Positions 9,935 through 19,345 of a DNA stretch of 64,000 bases are shown one piece after another. How positions within the stretch are numbered: the first letter of the stretch is position 1; every line of letters starts with the position of its first letter. Position numbers and translations under genes: made by a program. The stretch is from Celeribacter halophilus. GTDB lineage: Bacteria > Pseudomonadota > Alphaproteobacteria > Rhodobacterales > Rhodobacteraceae. Location: positions 62,001 through 126,000 of the forward strand of contig NZ_FORY01000003.1 of NCBI RefSeq assembly GCF_900114135.1, read 5' to 3'. The notes beneath the pieces were generated by a model. The model made no database searches, was not told the origin of the DNA, and worked only from the letters and a program-made list of their open reading frames with translations.

Positions 9935-10846
9935 ATGTCCAGACGCCCGAAAATCGGATTGGCTTTGGGCTCGGGCGGTGCGCGTGGCTATTGCCATATC
10001 GGCGTCTTGCGGACGCTGGAGGAGATGGGCATCCGCCCCGATGTGATCGCGGGCTGCTCTATGGGCGCTTTGGTCGGAGCCGCCTATGCGGGCGGGCGGC
10101 TTGATCCGCTGGAAGACTGGGCGCGGGCACTGACCCGCCGGTCCTTCCTTGCGATGGTGGACCTGCGGTTCTCCCATGGCGGGCTGGTGCAGGGCCGCGA
10201 AATCATGACGCTGCTCGACCGCCTTGAACTGCCGAAGGCCATCAGCGATCTTGACCGTCCCTTTGCCGCCGTGGCTACCGATATGGAGAGCGGGCGCGAG
10301 GTCTGGTTGCAAAAGGGGGCGTTGAATATGGCTGTGCGCGCCTCTGTGGCTTTGCCGGGCATCATTTCACCGCTGTATCACGAGGGCACTTGGTTGCTCG
10401 ATGGCGGGATGGTTAATCCCGTGCCCGTGTCCCTTGCCCGCGCGATGGGGGCGGATGTGGTGATTGCCGTGAATCCCAATGCCAAGCTCGACGGCACATT
10501 CTGGCGTGCTCCTGAGGTTGGGCATGAGGATCAGAGCGGTGGTTTCCTGAGCCTTCAGGAGCGCTTGCCGGAGGCGCTCAAAGGGCTGTGGCCGAGAGGC
10601 AATGGCGGCGGTGGTGAGACACCGCCAGCGCCGGGATATATTGATGTGCTGGCCGCGTCGATCAACATCATGACCGAACATATCCGGCGGGCTCGTATGG
10701 CTGGCGAGCCGCCGCAGGTGCTCTTGTCTGCCGATCTCACCGATATGACCGTGTTGGATTTTTATGAGGCCGACAGGGCCATCGCGGACGGGGTGCGCAT
10801 GGTGGGCGAGAATGAATCCGTGATCAGGCGGTTGTGCGGGGTGTGA
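9935..10846 (+). CDS. Patatin-like phospholipase (RssA-type)
   Basis: Serine acyl hydrolase of 303 residues, probably cytosolic or membrane-associated. The oxyanion-hole motif GSGGARGYCHIGVL begins at about residue 12, the nucleophile elbow GCSMG is near 38 and the catalytic Asp lies in LLDGGMVNPVP near 155, giving the full Ser-Asp dyad. The region at 185-230 is a Gly- and Pro-rich insert. TAGGAG precedes the chosen ATG by six bases. The 3' end overlaps the convergent TspO-like gene by about 23 bp, so each transcript is antisense to the other there. Confidence 0.85.
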   Translation: MSRRPKIGLALGSGGARGYCHIGVLRTLEEMGIRPDVIAGCSMGALVGAAYAGGRLDPLEDWARALTRRSFLAMVDLRFSHGGLVQGREIMTLLDRLELPKAISDLDRPFAAVATDMESGREVWLQKGALNMAVRASVALPGIISPLYHEGTWLLDGGMVNPVPVSLARAMGADVVIAVNPNAKLDGTFWRAPEVGHEDQSGGFLSLQERLPEALKGLWPRGNGGGGETPPAPGYIDVLAASINIMTEHIRRARMAGEPPQVLLSADLTDMTVLDFYEADRAIADGVRMVGENESVIRRLCGV

Positions 10847-11552
10847 CAAAGGCTTTGAGGGCGAGGGCGGTCAACACCGCCGCGCCCAGAGCGGCCAGTG
10901 CCGCAACGCCCCATTCCGTGCCCCAGTTTTTCACCACAATGGCGACGAGCGCCCAAGCGGTGCCCAGAGGGAACAGCGGGGCGTCAGGGCGCAGGCGGCA
11001 CCCGTAAAGCGCCACGGCCAGAGCGCCCGCAATACAGAGATAGGCCCAACCCACAGCGCCGAAGACAATCCCGTAACCCGCGCCGATATAGCCCAGCGAG
11101 GCAAAGGAGGCGGCGGTGAGCCAGCCCGCGAACAGAGCCACGGGCGCACGGGCCAGCCACGGGTCCAGAACGGGCGCGCGGGTCATGGCGACAATGGCGA
11201 GGGCCAGCATCATGAAGATCATCACTGTGGCGATGACTGGGTTCATCGTGGCGACGGTGAGCCACGGTGTGCCAATGGCCAGCGCGAGGATCAGGGGCGG
11301 GCGCATCGGGGACCAATCTTCTGCGTCATGGCGTTTGAACAGTCCGATCGCGGCAGAGATGATCAGCCAGAGGTAGATCACGCCCCAGATGGAAAAGGCA
11401 TAGCCCGCCGGACCGACAGGAGCATTGCCCTGCGGAATCGGAAAGGCATCGGGATCATAGCCCCGAAAATCCGGCGCCAGAAGCGGCCCCGCGATGGCAA
11501 ACCCCAAAGCGGCGAGGAGCTGTAGGCTGGCGGTCATGCGATATCTGTTCAT
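10824..11552 (-). CDS. TspO/MBR-like integral membrane protein
   Basis: 242 residues with about seven hydrophobic helices, rich in Ala, Leu and Trp. The segment GPAGYAFSIWGVIYLWLI (about 47-64) is the typical TspO/MBR-superfamily signature PxxxFxxVW-like region, but the protein is longer than classical TspO (~160 residues) and lacks close overall resemblance. Tetrapyrrole or other small-molecule sensing is known for TspO; here it is inference only. Monocistronic; its 3' end overlaps the patatin gene. Confidence 0.6.
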   Translation of the reverse strand: MNRYRMTASLQLLAALGFAIAGPLLAPDFRGYDPDAFPIPQGNAPVGPAGYAFSIWGVIYLWLIISAAIGLFKRHDAEDWSPMRPPLILALAIGTPWLTVATMNPVIATVMIFMMLALAIVAMTRAPVLDPWLARAPVALFAGWLTAASFASLGYIGAGYGIVFGAVGWAYLCIAGALAVALYGCRLRPDAPLFPLGTAWALVAIVVKNWGTEWGVAALAALGAAVLTALALKAFVTPRTTA

Positions 11553-11572
11553 GCCCCCAAGTTAGAACGAAA

Positions 11573-11596
11573 AACGGCGCCGTAAAGGGCGCCGTT
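11573..11596 (-). terminator. Rho-independent terminator of serS
   Basis: AACGGCGCC pairs with GGCGCCGTT across a short loop; on the minus strand a run of T follows. It sits 30 bp beyond the serS stop. Confidence 0.75.
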
Positions 11597-11601
11597 CTTT
11601 T

Positions 11602-11625
11602 GAGTATTTATGGCAGCAAAGGAGA
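11602..11625 (-). repeat. Recurrent gene-flanking motif, copy 1
   Basis: GAGTATTTATGGCAGCAAAG on the plus strand, ending in GAGA, directly abuts the serS stop. Similar copies lie at 16648, 27130 and 32316. See findings. Confidence 0.5.
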
Positions 11626-12918
11626 TCAGGCCAGTGTGCCTTCGGCTGTGAGTGTCAGCTTGCCGCGCAGATAGGGCGAGAGTGCCTCGGGCAGGGTGAC
11701 GGAGCCATCCGCGTTCTGGCCGTTTTCCAGCACCGCAATGAGGCAGCGCCCGACCGCAAGGCCCGACCCGTTGAGCGTATGCACGAATTCCGGCTTGCCG
11801 CCCTCTTTGGGTTTGAAGCGCGCGTTCATGCGGCGGGCCTGAAAATCGCCACAGGTGGAGACCGAGGAAATCTCGCGATATTTGTCCTGACCGGGCAGCC
11901 AGACCTCGATGTCATGGGTGCGTTTCGCGCCAAAGCCGATGTCGCCGGAACAGAGGTTCACCGTGCGATAGGGTAGGTTCAGGGCTTCGAGAATGTTTTG
12001 CGCCTGTGTGGTCATGCGGGCGTGTTCGGCCTCGCTCTGGTCGGGGCGGGTGATGGAGACCATTTCGACTTTTTCAAACTGGTGCTGACGCAACATGCCG
12101 GAGGTGTCACGGCCCGCGCTGCCCGCTTCGGAACGGAAACACTGCGTGTCGGCCACATAGCGGCGGGGCAGGGTGTCTTCATCCACGGTGACATTGTTGA
12201 CGATGTTGGTCAGCGTCACCTCTGCGGTGGGGATGAGCCACCAGCCGTCGGTGGTTTTGTAGCTGTCCTCGCCGAATTTCGGAAGCTGCCCTGTGCCGTA
12301 GAGCATTTCTTCGCGCACCAGCACGGGCGTCATGGTTTCGGTCAGTCCGTGATTGTCCACATGGGTGTCGATCATGAACTGGGCCAGCGCCCGATGGATG
12401 CGTGCCACAGCGCCAGAGAGGATCACGAAGCGCGCACCGGAGATTTTAGCCGCCGTTTCGAAATCCATGCCGGCTTTGACGCCTTTGATCTCGTAATGCT
12501 CTTTCGGCGTGAAATCGAAAGCCGCGGGCGTGCCCCAGCGGTGGATCTCGACATTGTCATCTTCATTCGCGCCTTCGGGCACGTCGTCATACATGACATT
12601 GGGCAGCGACATCAGAAGCTCTGTGAGCCGCGCGTCTTCTTCCTTGGCCTCGTCATTGAGGCGGGCAACTTCGGCTTTTTTGTCGGCAACCAGCGCACGC
12701 AGGCGCTCGAATTCGGCCTCGTCGCCTTTGGCCTTGGCCGCGCCCACGAGTTTGGAGGCTTTGTTCTGTTCGGCCTTGGCATCTTCGGCGGCACCGATCT
12801 TGGCGCGGCGGGCAGCATCGATGGCGAGGACTTCGGAGGAGACCCCGGACAAGCCGCGGCGGCTCATGGCAGCGTCGAACGCTTCGGGATTTTCGCGAAT
12901 GGCCTTGATGTCATGCAT
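11626..12918 (-). CDS. serS: Seryl-tRNA synthetase
   Basis: Class II aminoacyl-tRNA synthetase charging tRNA-Ser, 430 residues, the usual size. The N-terminal coiled-coil arm (about 25-105, rich in Ala, Glu and Lys) binds the long variable arm of tRNA-Ser. Class II motif 2 is [21 protein letters not shown] with [11 protein letters not shown] before it, and motif 3 is [17 protein letters not shown]. The start at 12918 ([18 protein letters not shown]) fits the family; the frame stays open upstream by chance. The gene is divergent from the VOC gene. Confidence 0.96.
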   Translation of the reverse strand: MHDIKAIRENPEAFDAAMSRRGLSGVSSEVLAIDAARRAKIGAAEDAKAEQNKASKLVGAAKAKGDEAEFERLRALVADKKAEVARLNDEAKEEDARLTELLMSLPNVMYDDVPEGANEDDNVEIHRWGTPAAFDFTPKEHYEIKGVKAGMDFETAAKISGARFVILSGAVARIHRALAQFMIDTHVDNHGLTETMTPVLVREEMLYGTGQLPKFGEDSYKTTDGWWLIPTAEVTLTNIVNNVTVDEDTLPRRYVADTQCFRSEAGSAGRDTSGMLRQHQFEKVEMVSITRPDQSEAEHARMTTQAQNILEALNLPYRTVNLCSGDIGFGAKRTHDIEVWLPGQDKYREISSVSTCGDFQARRMNARFKPKEGGKPEFVHTLNGSGLAVGRCLIAVLENGQNADGSVTLPEALSPYLRGKLTLTAEGTLA

Positions 12919-13066
12919 CGGTCTGGTCCTCGGTTGGTTGGTTTGGGCGAGGTTATGCAACAGGGAAAGAGTGGAGGGAAGGGGGATTTCGGTTAATCTC
13001 CCATGCCCTCTTGCCCTTGGGGCCTGTTGGTCACATGTAACAGGAAACGAAGACAATGAGGACTCC

Positions 13067-13465
13067 ATGCCAGCGAAAGCCATTCATTCCTGTATCCGTG
13101 TCTTAGACGAAGCGCGCTCTGTTGCGTTTTATGAGGAGGCCTTTGGGCTCACCGTGGCCGACAAGCTCGACTTCCCCGATTTCACACTGATCTATATGTC
13201 GAACCCGCTCTCGGCGTTCGAGCTTGAGTTGACCATCAACAAGGGCACGACCGAGCCCTATGATCTGGGCAACGGCTACGGGCATTTCGCGGTGTCGGTG
13301 GAGGATCTGGAGGTCGAACATGCGCGGATGGAGGCGGCGGGGCTCGCCCCCGGCAAGATTGTCGATTTCGCGCCTGCCGGAACCCGCGTGGCGAAGTTCT
13401 TTTTCATCACCGATCCCGACGGTTACAAGATCGAAGTGATCGAGCGCGGCGGGCGGTTTTTGTGA
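13067..13465 (+). CDS. VOC-family protein (glyoxalase I-like)
   Basis: 132 residues forming paired beta-alpha-beta-beta-beta units of the vicinal oxygen chelate fold. It reads like lactoylglutathione lyase: [23 protein letters not shown] at the N-terminus, [22 protein letters not shown] and [16 protein letters not shown] at the C-terminus. His and Glu residues at metal-ligand positions are present (IHSC, LELT, GHFA, IEVIE). Detoxification of methylglyoxal is a likely role but other VOC activities are possible. Divergent from serS across a 148-bp gap. Confidence 0.8.
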   Translation: MPAKAIHSCIRVLDEARSVAFYEEAFGLTVADKLDFPDFTLIYMSNPLSAFELELTINKGTTEPYDLGNGYGHFAVSVEDLEVEHARMEAAGLAPGKIVDFAPAGTRVAKFFFITDPDGYKIEVIERGGRFL

Positions 13466-13601
13466 GAGTAAACAGACAGCGCTAACAGTGCCGTGAAAGC
13501 GCGGCCCGCTTGCTGGACAAGGGGCAAAGCCCGCTATAGGGTGCGCGGCGACTTCAAGGGGTGGCGAGGGGCCGCTCCGTTTGACAATAAAGGACCAACA
13601 G

Positions 13602-13931
13602 ATGTTCGTGACCCCCGCCTATGCGCAGGCCGCCGGAGGTGCCGCTGGCAACCCGATCATGCAATTCCTGCCGCTGATCCTGATCTTTGCGATCATGTAT
13701 TTCCTGATGATCCGTCCTCAGCAAAAGAAGATGAAAGAGCATCGTGCGATGATTGAAGCCGTGCGTCGTGGTGACGAGGTCGTGACCGCAGGCGGCATCA
13801 TGGGCAAGGTTGCCAAGGTGCGCGAAGATGGTTTCGTCGATGTCGAGATTGCAGATGGCGTGAAAGTCAAAGTGCAAAAAGCGACGCTTGCCAGCGTCGT
13901 GTCGAAAACCGAACCAGCCGCGGACGCGTAA
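13602..13931 (+). CDS. yajC: Preprotein translocase subunit YajC
   Basis: Small single-pass inner-membrane partner of SecDF, 109 residues. A hydrophobic segment (FLPLILIFAIMYFLMI, about 21-36) is followed by RPQQKKMKEH, the family signature, and a soluble domain with GDEVVTAGGIMGKVAKV. The ATG at 13602 has AAAGGACC upstream. secDF follows on the same strand with a hairpin between. Confidence 0.93.
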   Translation: MFVTPAYAQAAGGAAGNPIMQFLPLILIFAIMYFLMIRPQQKKMKEHRAMIEAVRRGDEVVTAGGIMGKVAKVREDGFVDVEIADGVKVKVQKATLASVVSKTEPAADA

Positions 13932-13951
13932 GCGCCCGCTCTGATACTTCC

Positions 13952-13975
13952 AAGGCCCGCTTTGATGCGGGCCTT
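13952..13975 (+). terminator. Hairpin between yajC and secDF
   Basis: AAGGCCCGC pairs perfectly with GCGGGCCTT (loop TTTGAT), followed by TCCCTTTC. It lies between two genes of one functional unit, so it may act as a partial terminator that lowers secDF relative to yajC. Confidence 0.6.
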
Positions 13976-14004
13976 TCCCTTTCAAGACGTCTCAGGACCT
14001 GCTC

Positions 14005-16632
14005 ATGTTGCAAATGCCTCTTTGGAAACGGATCGTCATTTGGGGCCTTGTGGCCCTTGGCCTTCTGGCCGCGCTCCCCAACGCTTTTTACCCTCGTGTC
14101 GAGGGGCACAACGATGCGATCGCTGCCATCGAGAAGGCCGGTGAGACGCCGGAACGTGCTGCGGCCCGTGATGCATGGCCGTCTTTCCTGCCGTCCTCTC
14201 TGGTGAATCTGGGGCTGGACCTGCGCGGGGGCGCGCATCTTCTGGGTGAGGTGGACGTGGCCGAGGTCTATGCCTCGCGCATGGATGCCTATTGGCCGGA
14301 AGTGCGTGATGCGCTGCGTGACGAACGCGACACGGTGGGCACGATTCGTCGTCTTGATGCGCCTGACGGGCAGCTTCGGGTGCGGATCTCCAATCCCGAG
14401 GGCATGGAAACTGCGCTGGCCGCTGTGCGTGCGCTTGGCACATCTGTGGTGTCTCTGACCTCTGCGGGTGAAAAGGATATCGACGTTTCGGCCACCGGTG
14501 ATGTGATCACTGTGCAACTCTCCGAGGCGGAGAAAGCCGCGACAGACGACCGCACGATGCAGCAGTCTCTGGAGATCATCCGCCGCCGTGTGGACGAAGT
14601 GGGCACACGCGAGCCGACGATCCAGCGTCAGGGCGAGAATCGCATTCTCATTCAGGTGCCGGGGATTGGCTCTGCCGCCGAGTTGAAATCGCTGATCGGG
14701 ACCACCGCACAGTTGACCTTTAACCCTGTTGTGGGCCGCACGACAAATCCTGACGAAAACCCCGGTGCGCGCAACTTTATCGCGCCGTCGATCAATGAGC
14801 CGGGCATCTATTACATTCTCGAACAATCCGCAGTGGTCACCGGTGACGAGCTGACCGACAGCCAGCCCGCCTTTGATCAGAACGGCCGGCCCTCTGTGAC
14901 CTTCCGCTTCAACCCCACGGGTGCGCGCAAGTTCGGCGAATACACCGCCGCCAATGTCGGGGCGCTGTTTGCGATCGTTCTGGATGACGAAGTGATCTCC
15001 GCGCCGCGCATTCAGGACGCGATCCGTGGCGGCTCCGGTCAGATCACAGGATCTTTCACGGTCGAGGAATCGACCGAACTGGCCGTGTTGCTGCGTGCGG
15101 GGGCCTTGCCAGCCAAGATCAACTTCCTCGAAGAACGGACCATCGGGCCGGAGCTCGGGGCGGACAGTATCGAAGCGGGCCGGATTGCCACCACAGTCGC
15201 CTTTGTTGCCGTGCTGGTCTTCATGGGCGCGGCCTACAGCCTGTTTGGCATGTTCGCCAATATTGCCCTCATCATCAACGTGGCGCTTCTGTTCGGCCTG
15301 TTGTCCGCTATCGGAGCGACGCTGACCCTACCGGGTATTGCGGGGATCGTGTTGACCGTGGGGATGGCGGTGGATGCCAATGTGCTGATTTTCGAGCGTA
15401 TCCGAGAGGAGTTGAAAAACTCCAAATCCGTGGGCCGTGCTATCGAGCTTGGCTATGAAAAAGCGCTGTCGGCCATTATCGACGCCAACATCACCACGTT
15501 TATCACAGCGGCGATCCTCTTTGTCATGGGCTCCGGTCCGGTCAAAGGCTTTGCCGTAACGCTGGCCTTGGGGCTGATCACGTCGGTTTTCACCGCGATC
15601 TATGTGACCCGTGCCATGGTTGTGGCGTGGTATGGCCGGAAGAACCGTAAAGGCTGGATGCTCAAGGGCGTGAGCCTCGTGCCGTCGGAAACCACGTTTG
15701 ATTTCTTCAAGACCCAGAAATTCACCTTTGGCTTCTCCGGCGCACTGGTTGTGGCGGCGGTTGTGGCCTTCTTTGCGATGGGGCTGAATTTCGGCATCGA
15801 CTTCAAAGGCGGCACGACGATTCGGACCCAATCGGAAAGCGCCGTGGACGTGGGCGATTATCGTGTGGCTCTGGAAGGTCTGGAACTGGGCGATGTGTCG
15901 ATCACCGAAGTGTTTGATCCGAATTTCGAAGAGAACCAGCACGTCGCTATGGTCCGCATTCAGGCTCAGGACGATGTGGAGGCGATCACGCCGGAAACCG
16001 TGCAACTGGTCGAGAAGGCGCTGCAAGAGGTAGATCCCTCGATCACCTTTCCATCGGTCGAATCTGTGGGGCCGAAAGTCTCTGGCGAGCTGATCTGGAC
16101 CGCCGTGGAGGCCGTGGCTGCCGCCATTGCTGCCGTGCTGTTCTACATCTGGCTGCGCTTTGAGTGGCAGTTTGCGGTCGGGGCCGTGGTGGCGTTGGTC
16201 CACGATGTTGCCATCACCATCGGGATATTCGCGCTCTTCGGTATCCAGTTCGACCTCACGATCATCGCGGCCCTGCTGACCATTGTGGGCTATTCGCTCA
16301 ACGATACAGTGGTGGTGTTTGACCGCGTGCGCGAAAACCTGCGCCGCTACAAGAAGCTCGACCTTGCGCAGGTGTTGAACATGTCGATCAACGAGACGCT
16401 GTCGCGCACGGTCATGACCTCCGGCACCACGCTGATCGCGCTGATCGCGTTGTTGGTGCTGGGCGGTGATGTGATCCGCGGGTTCGTCTTTGCCATGACC
16501 TTGGGTGTTGTGGTCGGGACGTGGTCTTCGGTCTTTGTGGCCTCGACCGTGCTCTTGTGGTTCGGTGTCAAACGGGACTGGGACAAGAAAGAGCCGGCCA
16601 AGGGCATCCAGACCGACGGCAGCGCGGTTTGA
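14005..16632 (+). CDS. secDF: Fused protein-export membrane protein SecDF
   Basis: One 875-residue polypeptide joins SecD (about 1-540) and SecF (about 560-875). SecDF uses the proton gradient to pull substrates emerging from SecYEG into the periplasm. SecD features: first membrane helix, NLGLDLRGGAHLL (about 71-84), the periplasmic P1 domain with RRRVDEVGTREPTIQRQG, then VGMAVDANVLIFERIREEL. SecF features: MGLNFGIDFKGGTTI (about 592) and SLNDTVVVFDRVRENLRRYK (about 765). SecD and SecF are separate genes in many proteobacteria. It is followed by the Mth938-like gene and ccmABCDG. Confidence 0.95.
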   Translation: MLQMPLWKRIVIWGLVALGLLAALPNAFYPRVEGHNDAIAAIEKAGETPERAAARDAWPSFLPSSLVNLGLDLRGGAHLLGEVDVAEVYASRMDAYWPEVRDALRDERDTVGTIRRLDAPDGQLRVRISNPEGMETALAAVRALGTSVVSLTSAGEKDIDVSATGDVITVQLSEAEKAATDDRTMQQSLEIIRRRVDEVGTREPTIQRQGENRILIQVPGIGSAAELKSLIGTTAQLTFNPVVGRTTNPDENPGARNFIAPSINEPGIYYILEQSAVVTGDELTDSQPAFDQNGRPSVTFRFNPTGARKFGEYTAANVGALFAIVLDDEVISAPRIQDAIRGGSGQITGSFTVEESTELAVLLRAGALPAKINFLEERTIGPELGADSIEAGRIATTVAFVAVLVFMGAAYSLFGMFANIALIINVALLFGLLSAIGATLTLPGIAGIVLTVGMAVDANVLIFERIREELKNSKSVGRAIELGYEKALSAIIDANITTFITAAILFVMGSGPVKGFAVTLALGLITSVFTAIYVTRAMVVAWYGRKNRKGWMLKGVSLVPSETTFDFFKTQKFTFGFSGALVVAAVVAFFAMGLNFGIDFKGGTTIRTQSESAVDVGDYRVALEGLELGDVSITEVFDPNFEENQHVAMVRIQAQDDVEAITPETVQLVEKALQEVDPSITFPSVESVGPKVSGELIWTAVEAVAAAIAAVLFYIWLRFEWQFAVGAVVALVHDVAITIGIFALFGIQFDLTIIAALLTIVGYSLNDTVVVFDRVRENLRRYKKLDLAQVLNMSINETLSRTVMTSGTTLIALIALLVLGGDVIRGFVFAMTLGVVVGTWSSVFVASTVLLWFGVKRDWDKKEPAKGIQTDGSAV

Positions 16633-16647
16633 CGCGCGGCTGCGCAA

Positions 16648-16670
16648 GAGTATTTTAAGCACAAAGGAAA
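16648..16670 (+). repeat. Recurrent gene-flanking motif, copy 2
   Basis: GAGTATTTTAAGCACAAAGG followed by AAA, 15 bases past the secDF stop and running into a terminator hairpin. About 20 of 23 positions agree with the copy at 32316 read on the opposite strand. Confidence 0.5.
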
Positions 16671-16693
16671 GGCCTGCGACGCGGGCCTTTTCG
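16668..16693 (+). terminator. Terminator-like hairpin after secDF
   Basis: AAAGGCC pairs with GGCCTTT around a 9-base GC-rich loop, followed by T residues. The next gene on the same strand begins 29 bp on, so read-through is likely. Confidence 0.55.
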
Positions 16694-16721
16694 CGATTCG
16701 GGACCGAGGAGGCGAGACCCC

Positions 16722-17075
16722 ATGCAATTCAATGAAATGCCCTTCGAAGACGCAGTGCCGGTTGATGGCTACGGGCCGAATATGTTCCGGATCGGCGGTA
16801 AGGCCTATGAAGGTGCAATGCTGGTTTGTGGCGAGAAGATCCTACCATGGGGCGGCTATGCTGATGTGGCCTCGCTGGTCGAACTGCGCGAGTTGATCGA
16901 TATTATCGTGATCGGCACGGGGCCGGAGATGACCCATCTTCCGAAAGCGTTCCGCGAGGCGCTGGAGGCCGCCGAAATCGGACTTGAGCCGATGGCGACG
17001 CCGACAGCGGCGCGGACCTATAATGTTCTGGCCTCGGAAGGACGACGTGTCGCGGTAGCACTGCTTCCGGTTTGA
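16722..17075 (+). CDS. Mth938-like domain protein
   Basis: 117 residues of the Mth938/NDUFAF3-like fold. Signs are VDGYGPNMFRIGGKAYEGAMLV (about 9-30), the IIVIGTGPEMTHLPKAFREALEAA core and the PTAARTYNVLASEGRRVAVALLPV end. Human NDUFAF3 is a complex I assembly factor; in bacteria the gene is often next to secDF or ccm genes but its biochemical role is not settled. Gap to ccmA is 44 bp. Confidence 0.8.
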   Translation: MQFNEMPFEDAVPVDGYGPNMFRIGGKAYEGAMLVCGEKILPWGGYADVASLVELRELIDIIVIGTGPEMTHLPKAFREALEAAEIGLEPMATPTAARTYNVLASEGRRVAVALLPV

Positions 17076-17119
17076 TCCGTGTCAGATCAAAATACTAGAA
17101 TCGCTATAAACAGGGCCAC

Positions 17120-17740
17120 ATGAGTTTGATTTCTGTAAAAGACCTGACCGTCTCGCGTGGCGGGATGCCTGTTCTGGAGGGGCTGGAATTTTCCGTCTCC
17201 TCTGGCGAGGTGCTTGTTCTGCGCGGGCCGAACGGGTCCGGCAAGACCACGCTGCTGCGCACGCTTGCGGGGCTGCAACCTCCCTATGCGGGCGTGGTTT
17301 CTGTGGATCCGGACACGGTGGCCTATGCGGCCCATGCGGACGGGGTGAAGGCGACCCTGAGCGTAGCGGAGAACCTTGCCTTTTGGGCCGGGGTCTACGG
17401 CGGGCAGGAGATTGCAGAGGCGCTTTTGCATTTCAACCTCGACGCGCTGCGCGACCGTCCGGCGGGCAACCTGTCGGCGGGGCAGAAGCGGCGGCTGGGC
17501 CTTGCGCGGCTGATGGTAACAGGCCGTCCGGTCTGGGTGCTTGACGAGCCGACCGTGTCGCTGGACGCTGCCTCTGTGGCGCTGTTTGCTTCGGCGGTCA
17601 AAGCCCATGTGGCAGCTGGCGGTGCGGCGGTGATTGCGACCCATATCGATCTCGGGTTCGAGGAACGTGTTTTCGATGTGGGCCCTTACAAGGCCCGCAT
17701 GGATGTGGTGCGTGACGATTTTGACGAGGCGTTCCTATGA
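17120..17740 (+). CDS. ccmA: Cytochrome c biogenesis ATP-binding export protein CcmA
   Basis: ATPase of the CcmABCD system that releases holo-CcmE loaded with haem for cytochrome c maturation. 206 residues, with Walker [13 protein letters not shown] (about 36-47), signature [14 protein letters not shown] (about 117) and Walker [13 protein letters not shown]. The 3' end overlaps ccmB by four bases (ATGA), so the pair is translationally coupled. Confidence 0.93.
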   Translation: MSLISVKDLTVSRGGMPVLEGLEFSVSSGEVLVLRGPNGSGKTTLLRTLAGLQPPYAGVVSVDPDTVAYAAHADGVKATLSVAENLAFWAGVYGGQEIAEALLHFNLDALRDRPAGNLSAGQKRRLGLARLMVTGRPVWVLDEPTVSLDAASVALFASAVKAHVAAGGAAVIATHIDLGFEERVFDVGPYKARMDVVRDDFDEAFL

Positions 17741-18393
17741 TCCGGCTGCTGTGGCGTGACATCACTCTAGCGTTTCGCTCGGGCGGGGGCTTCGGCCTTG
17801 GCCTCGGGTTCTTCCTGATCCTTGTGACACTGGTGCCCTTTGGCGTCGGTCCCGAAGGCGACATGCTCAGTGCGATTGCGCCGGGCATCCTCTGGGTCGG
17901 GGCGTTGCTGGCCTGTCTGTTGTCACTGGACCGGATCTTTGCGCTGGATTTCGAAGATGGTTCACTGGACCTGCTGACCACGGCACCGATCCCGCTGGAG
18001 GGCGTTGTCGCGGTCAAGGCGCTGGCGCATTGGATCACCACGGGGCTGCCTCTGGTGATCGCGGCCCCGGCGCTCGGTTTTCTGCTGCATCTGGAGAGCA
18101 CGGCCTATCGCTGGATGATCGTGACGCTGTTGATTGGCACACCAGCGCTGTCCTTTATCGGGTCGTTTGGTGCGGCGCTGACCGTGGGGTTGAAACGCGG
18201 GGGGCTGCTGATGAGCCTGCTGGTCCTGCCGCTCTATATCCCGACCCTGATTTTCGGGGCCGAGGTGGTGCGGCGCGGCGCAGGGGGCTTTCTGGTCGGC
18301 ACGCCTCTGGCTATGCAGGCGGGCATTACACTGGGGGCTGTGGCCTTGCTGCCTTTTGCGAGCGCGGCGGCCATTCGGGTCGCTTTAAGGTGA
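17737..18393 (+). CDS. ccmB: Haem exporter membrane protein CcmB
   Basis: Inner-membrane subunit of CcmABCD, 218 residues with six hydrophobic helices. Family features include [20 protein letters not shown] (about 70-89) and [15 protein letters not shown] (about 163-177). Works with CcmA to free CcmE. Its start overlaps the ccmA stop; 57 bp separate it from ccmC. Confidence 0.92.
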   Translation: MIRLLWRDITLAFRSGGGFGLGLGFFLILVTLVPFGVGPEGDMLSAIAPGILWVGALLACLLSLDRIFALDFEDGSLDLLTTAPIPLEGVVAVKALAHWITTGLPLVIAAPALGFLLHLESTAYRWMIVTLLIGTPALSFIGSFGAALTVGLKRGGLLMSLLVLPLYIPTLIFGAEVVRRGAGGFLVGTPLAMQAGITLGAVALLPFASAAAIRVALR

Positions 18394-18450
18394 GTTGAGA
18401 ACAGGCGTGTTTGCCCCTAGGCTTGCGCGCGTCGAGAGGAGAGACAGCAT

Positions 18451-19200
18451 ATGGCCATCAACTGGAACGCCTTTTGGGAATGGGCCAATCCACGCAAGTT
18501 CATGTGGTGGACCGACCGTGCCTTGCCCGTGATTGCCATTCTGGCGGCGGTTATTTTTGTGATTGGTCTGGTCTGGGGCTTTTTCCTGACCCCTGACGAC
18601 TATCGCCAAGGTGCGACGGTCAAGATTTTCTACATCCATGTGCCCTCCGCGATGATGGCGATCAACATCTGGGCGATGATGCTGGTGGCCTCGCTGATCT
18701 GGATCGTGCGGCGGCACCATGTGTCTGCGCTGGCCGCCAAATCCGCCGCTGCGATCGGCATGACCATGACGCTCATCGCCCTCATTACGGGCGCGGTCTG
18801 GGGCAAGCCGATGTGGGGCACCTATTGGGAATGGGACCCGCGGCTCACCTCTTTCCTGATCCTGCTGCTGTTCTACATCGGCTATATGGCGCTTTGGGAA
18901 GCCATCGAAGATCCCGATACGGCTGCCGACCTGACCTCGGCGCTCTGCCTTGTCGGTTCCGTCTTTGCCCTGCTGTCGCGTTATGCTGTTCTCTTTTGGA
19001 ATCAAGGGCTTCACCAAGGGGCCTCGCTGTCGCTTGATGCCGAGGAAAACGTGGCGGATGTCTATTGGTATCCGGCCTTGGTGGCGATTGCGGGCTTTGT
19101 TTTGTTGTTTGTTGCGCTGGTGCTCTTGCGCACCCGCACGGAAATCCGCGCGCGGCGTTTGCACGCGTTGGAAATGCGCGAAAGGGTTAAGAATGCCTGA
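18451..19200 (+). CDS. ccmC: Haem-handling membrane protein CcmC
   Basis: Attaches haem to apo-CcmE at the periplasmic face. 249 residues, six transmembrane helices, with the tryptophan-rich WGKPMWGTYWEWDPRLTS (about 116-133) and flanking conserved His residues (about 60 in IHVPSAMMA and about 190 in NQGLHQGASLS) that ligate haem. A GGAGAG site lies before the ATG. The end overlaps ccmD by eight bases. Confidence 0.95.
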   Translation: MAINWNAFWEWANPRKFMWWTDRALPVIAILAAVIFVIGLVWGFFLTPDDYRQGATVKIFYIHVPSAMMAINIWAMMLVASLIWIVRRHHVSALAAKSAAAIGMTMTLIALITGAVWGKPMWGTYWEWDPRLTSFLILLLFYIGYMALWEAIEDPDTAADLTSALCLVGSVFALLSRYAVLFWNQGLHQGASLSLDAEENVADVYWYPALVAIAGFVLLFVALVLLRTRTEIRARRLHALEMRERVKNA

Positions 19201-19345
19201 TCTTGGAAAATATGCGGGGGATGTCCTGATGGCCTACGGGGTGACTTTCCTGCTTCTGGCGGGGCTGATCTGGCGCTCTTTGGCGCGGTCGGCCAAGGTG
19301 AAACGGCAATTGAAAGCGGCTGAGGAGCGGAAATCCCATGGCTAA
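19193..19345 (+). CDS. ccmD: Haem exporter small subunit CcmD
   Basis: A 50-residue one-helix protein (hydrophobic VLMAYGVTFLLLAGLIW at about 11-27, then a basic cytoplasmic tail SAKVKRQLKAAEERK). Position between ccmC and ccmG, overlapping both, and size fit CcmD, which stabilises CcmC-CcmE and is needed for release of holo-CcmE. Confidence 0.88.
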   Translation: MPDLGKYAGDVLMAYGVTFLLLAGLIWRSLARSAKVKRQLKAAEERKSHG

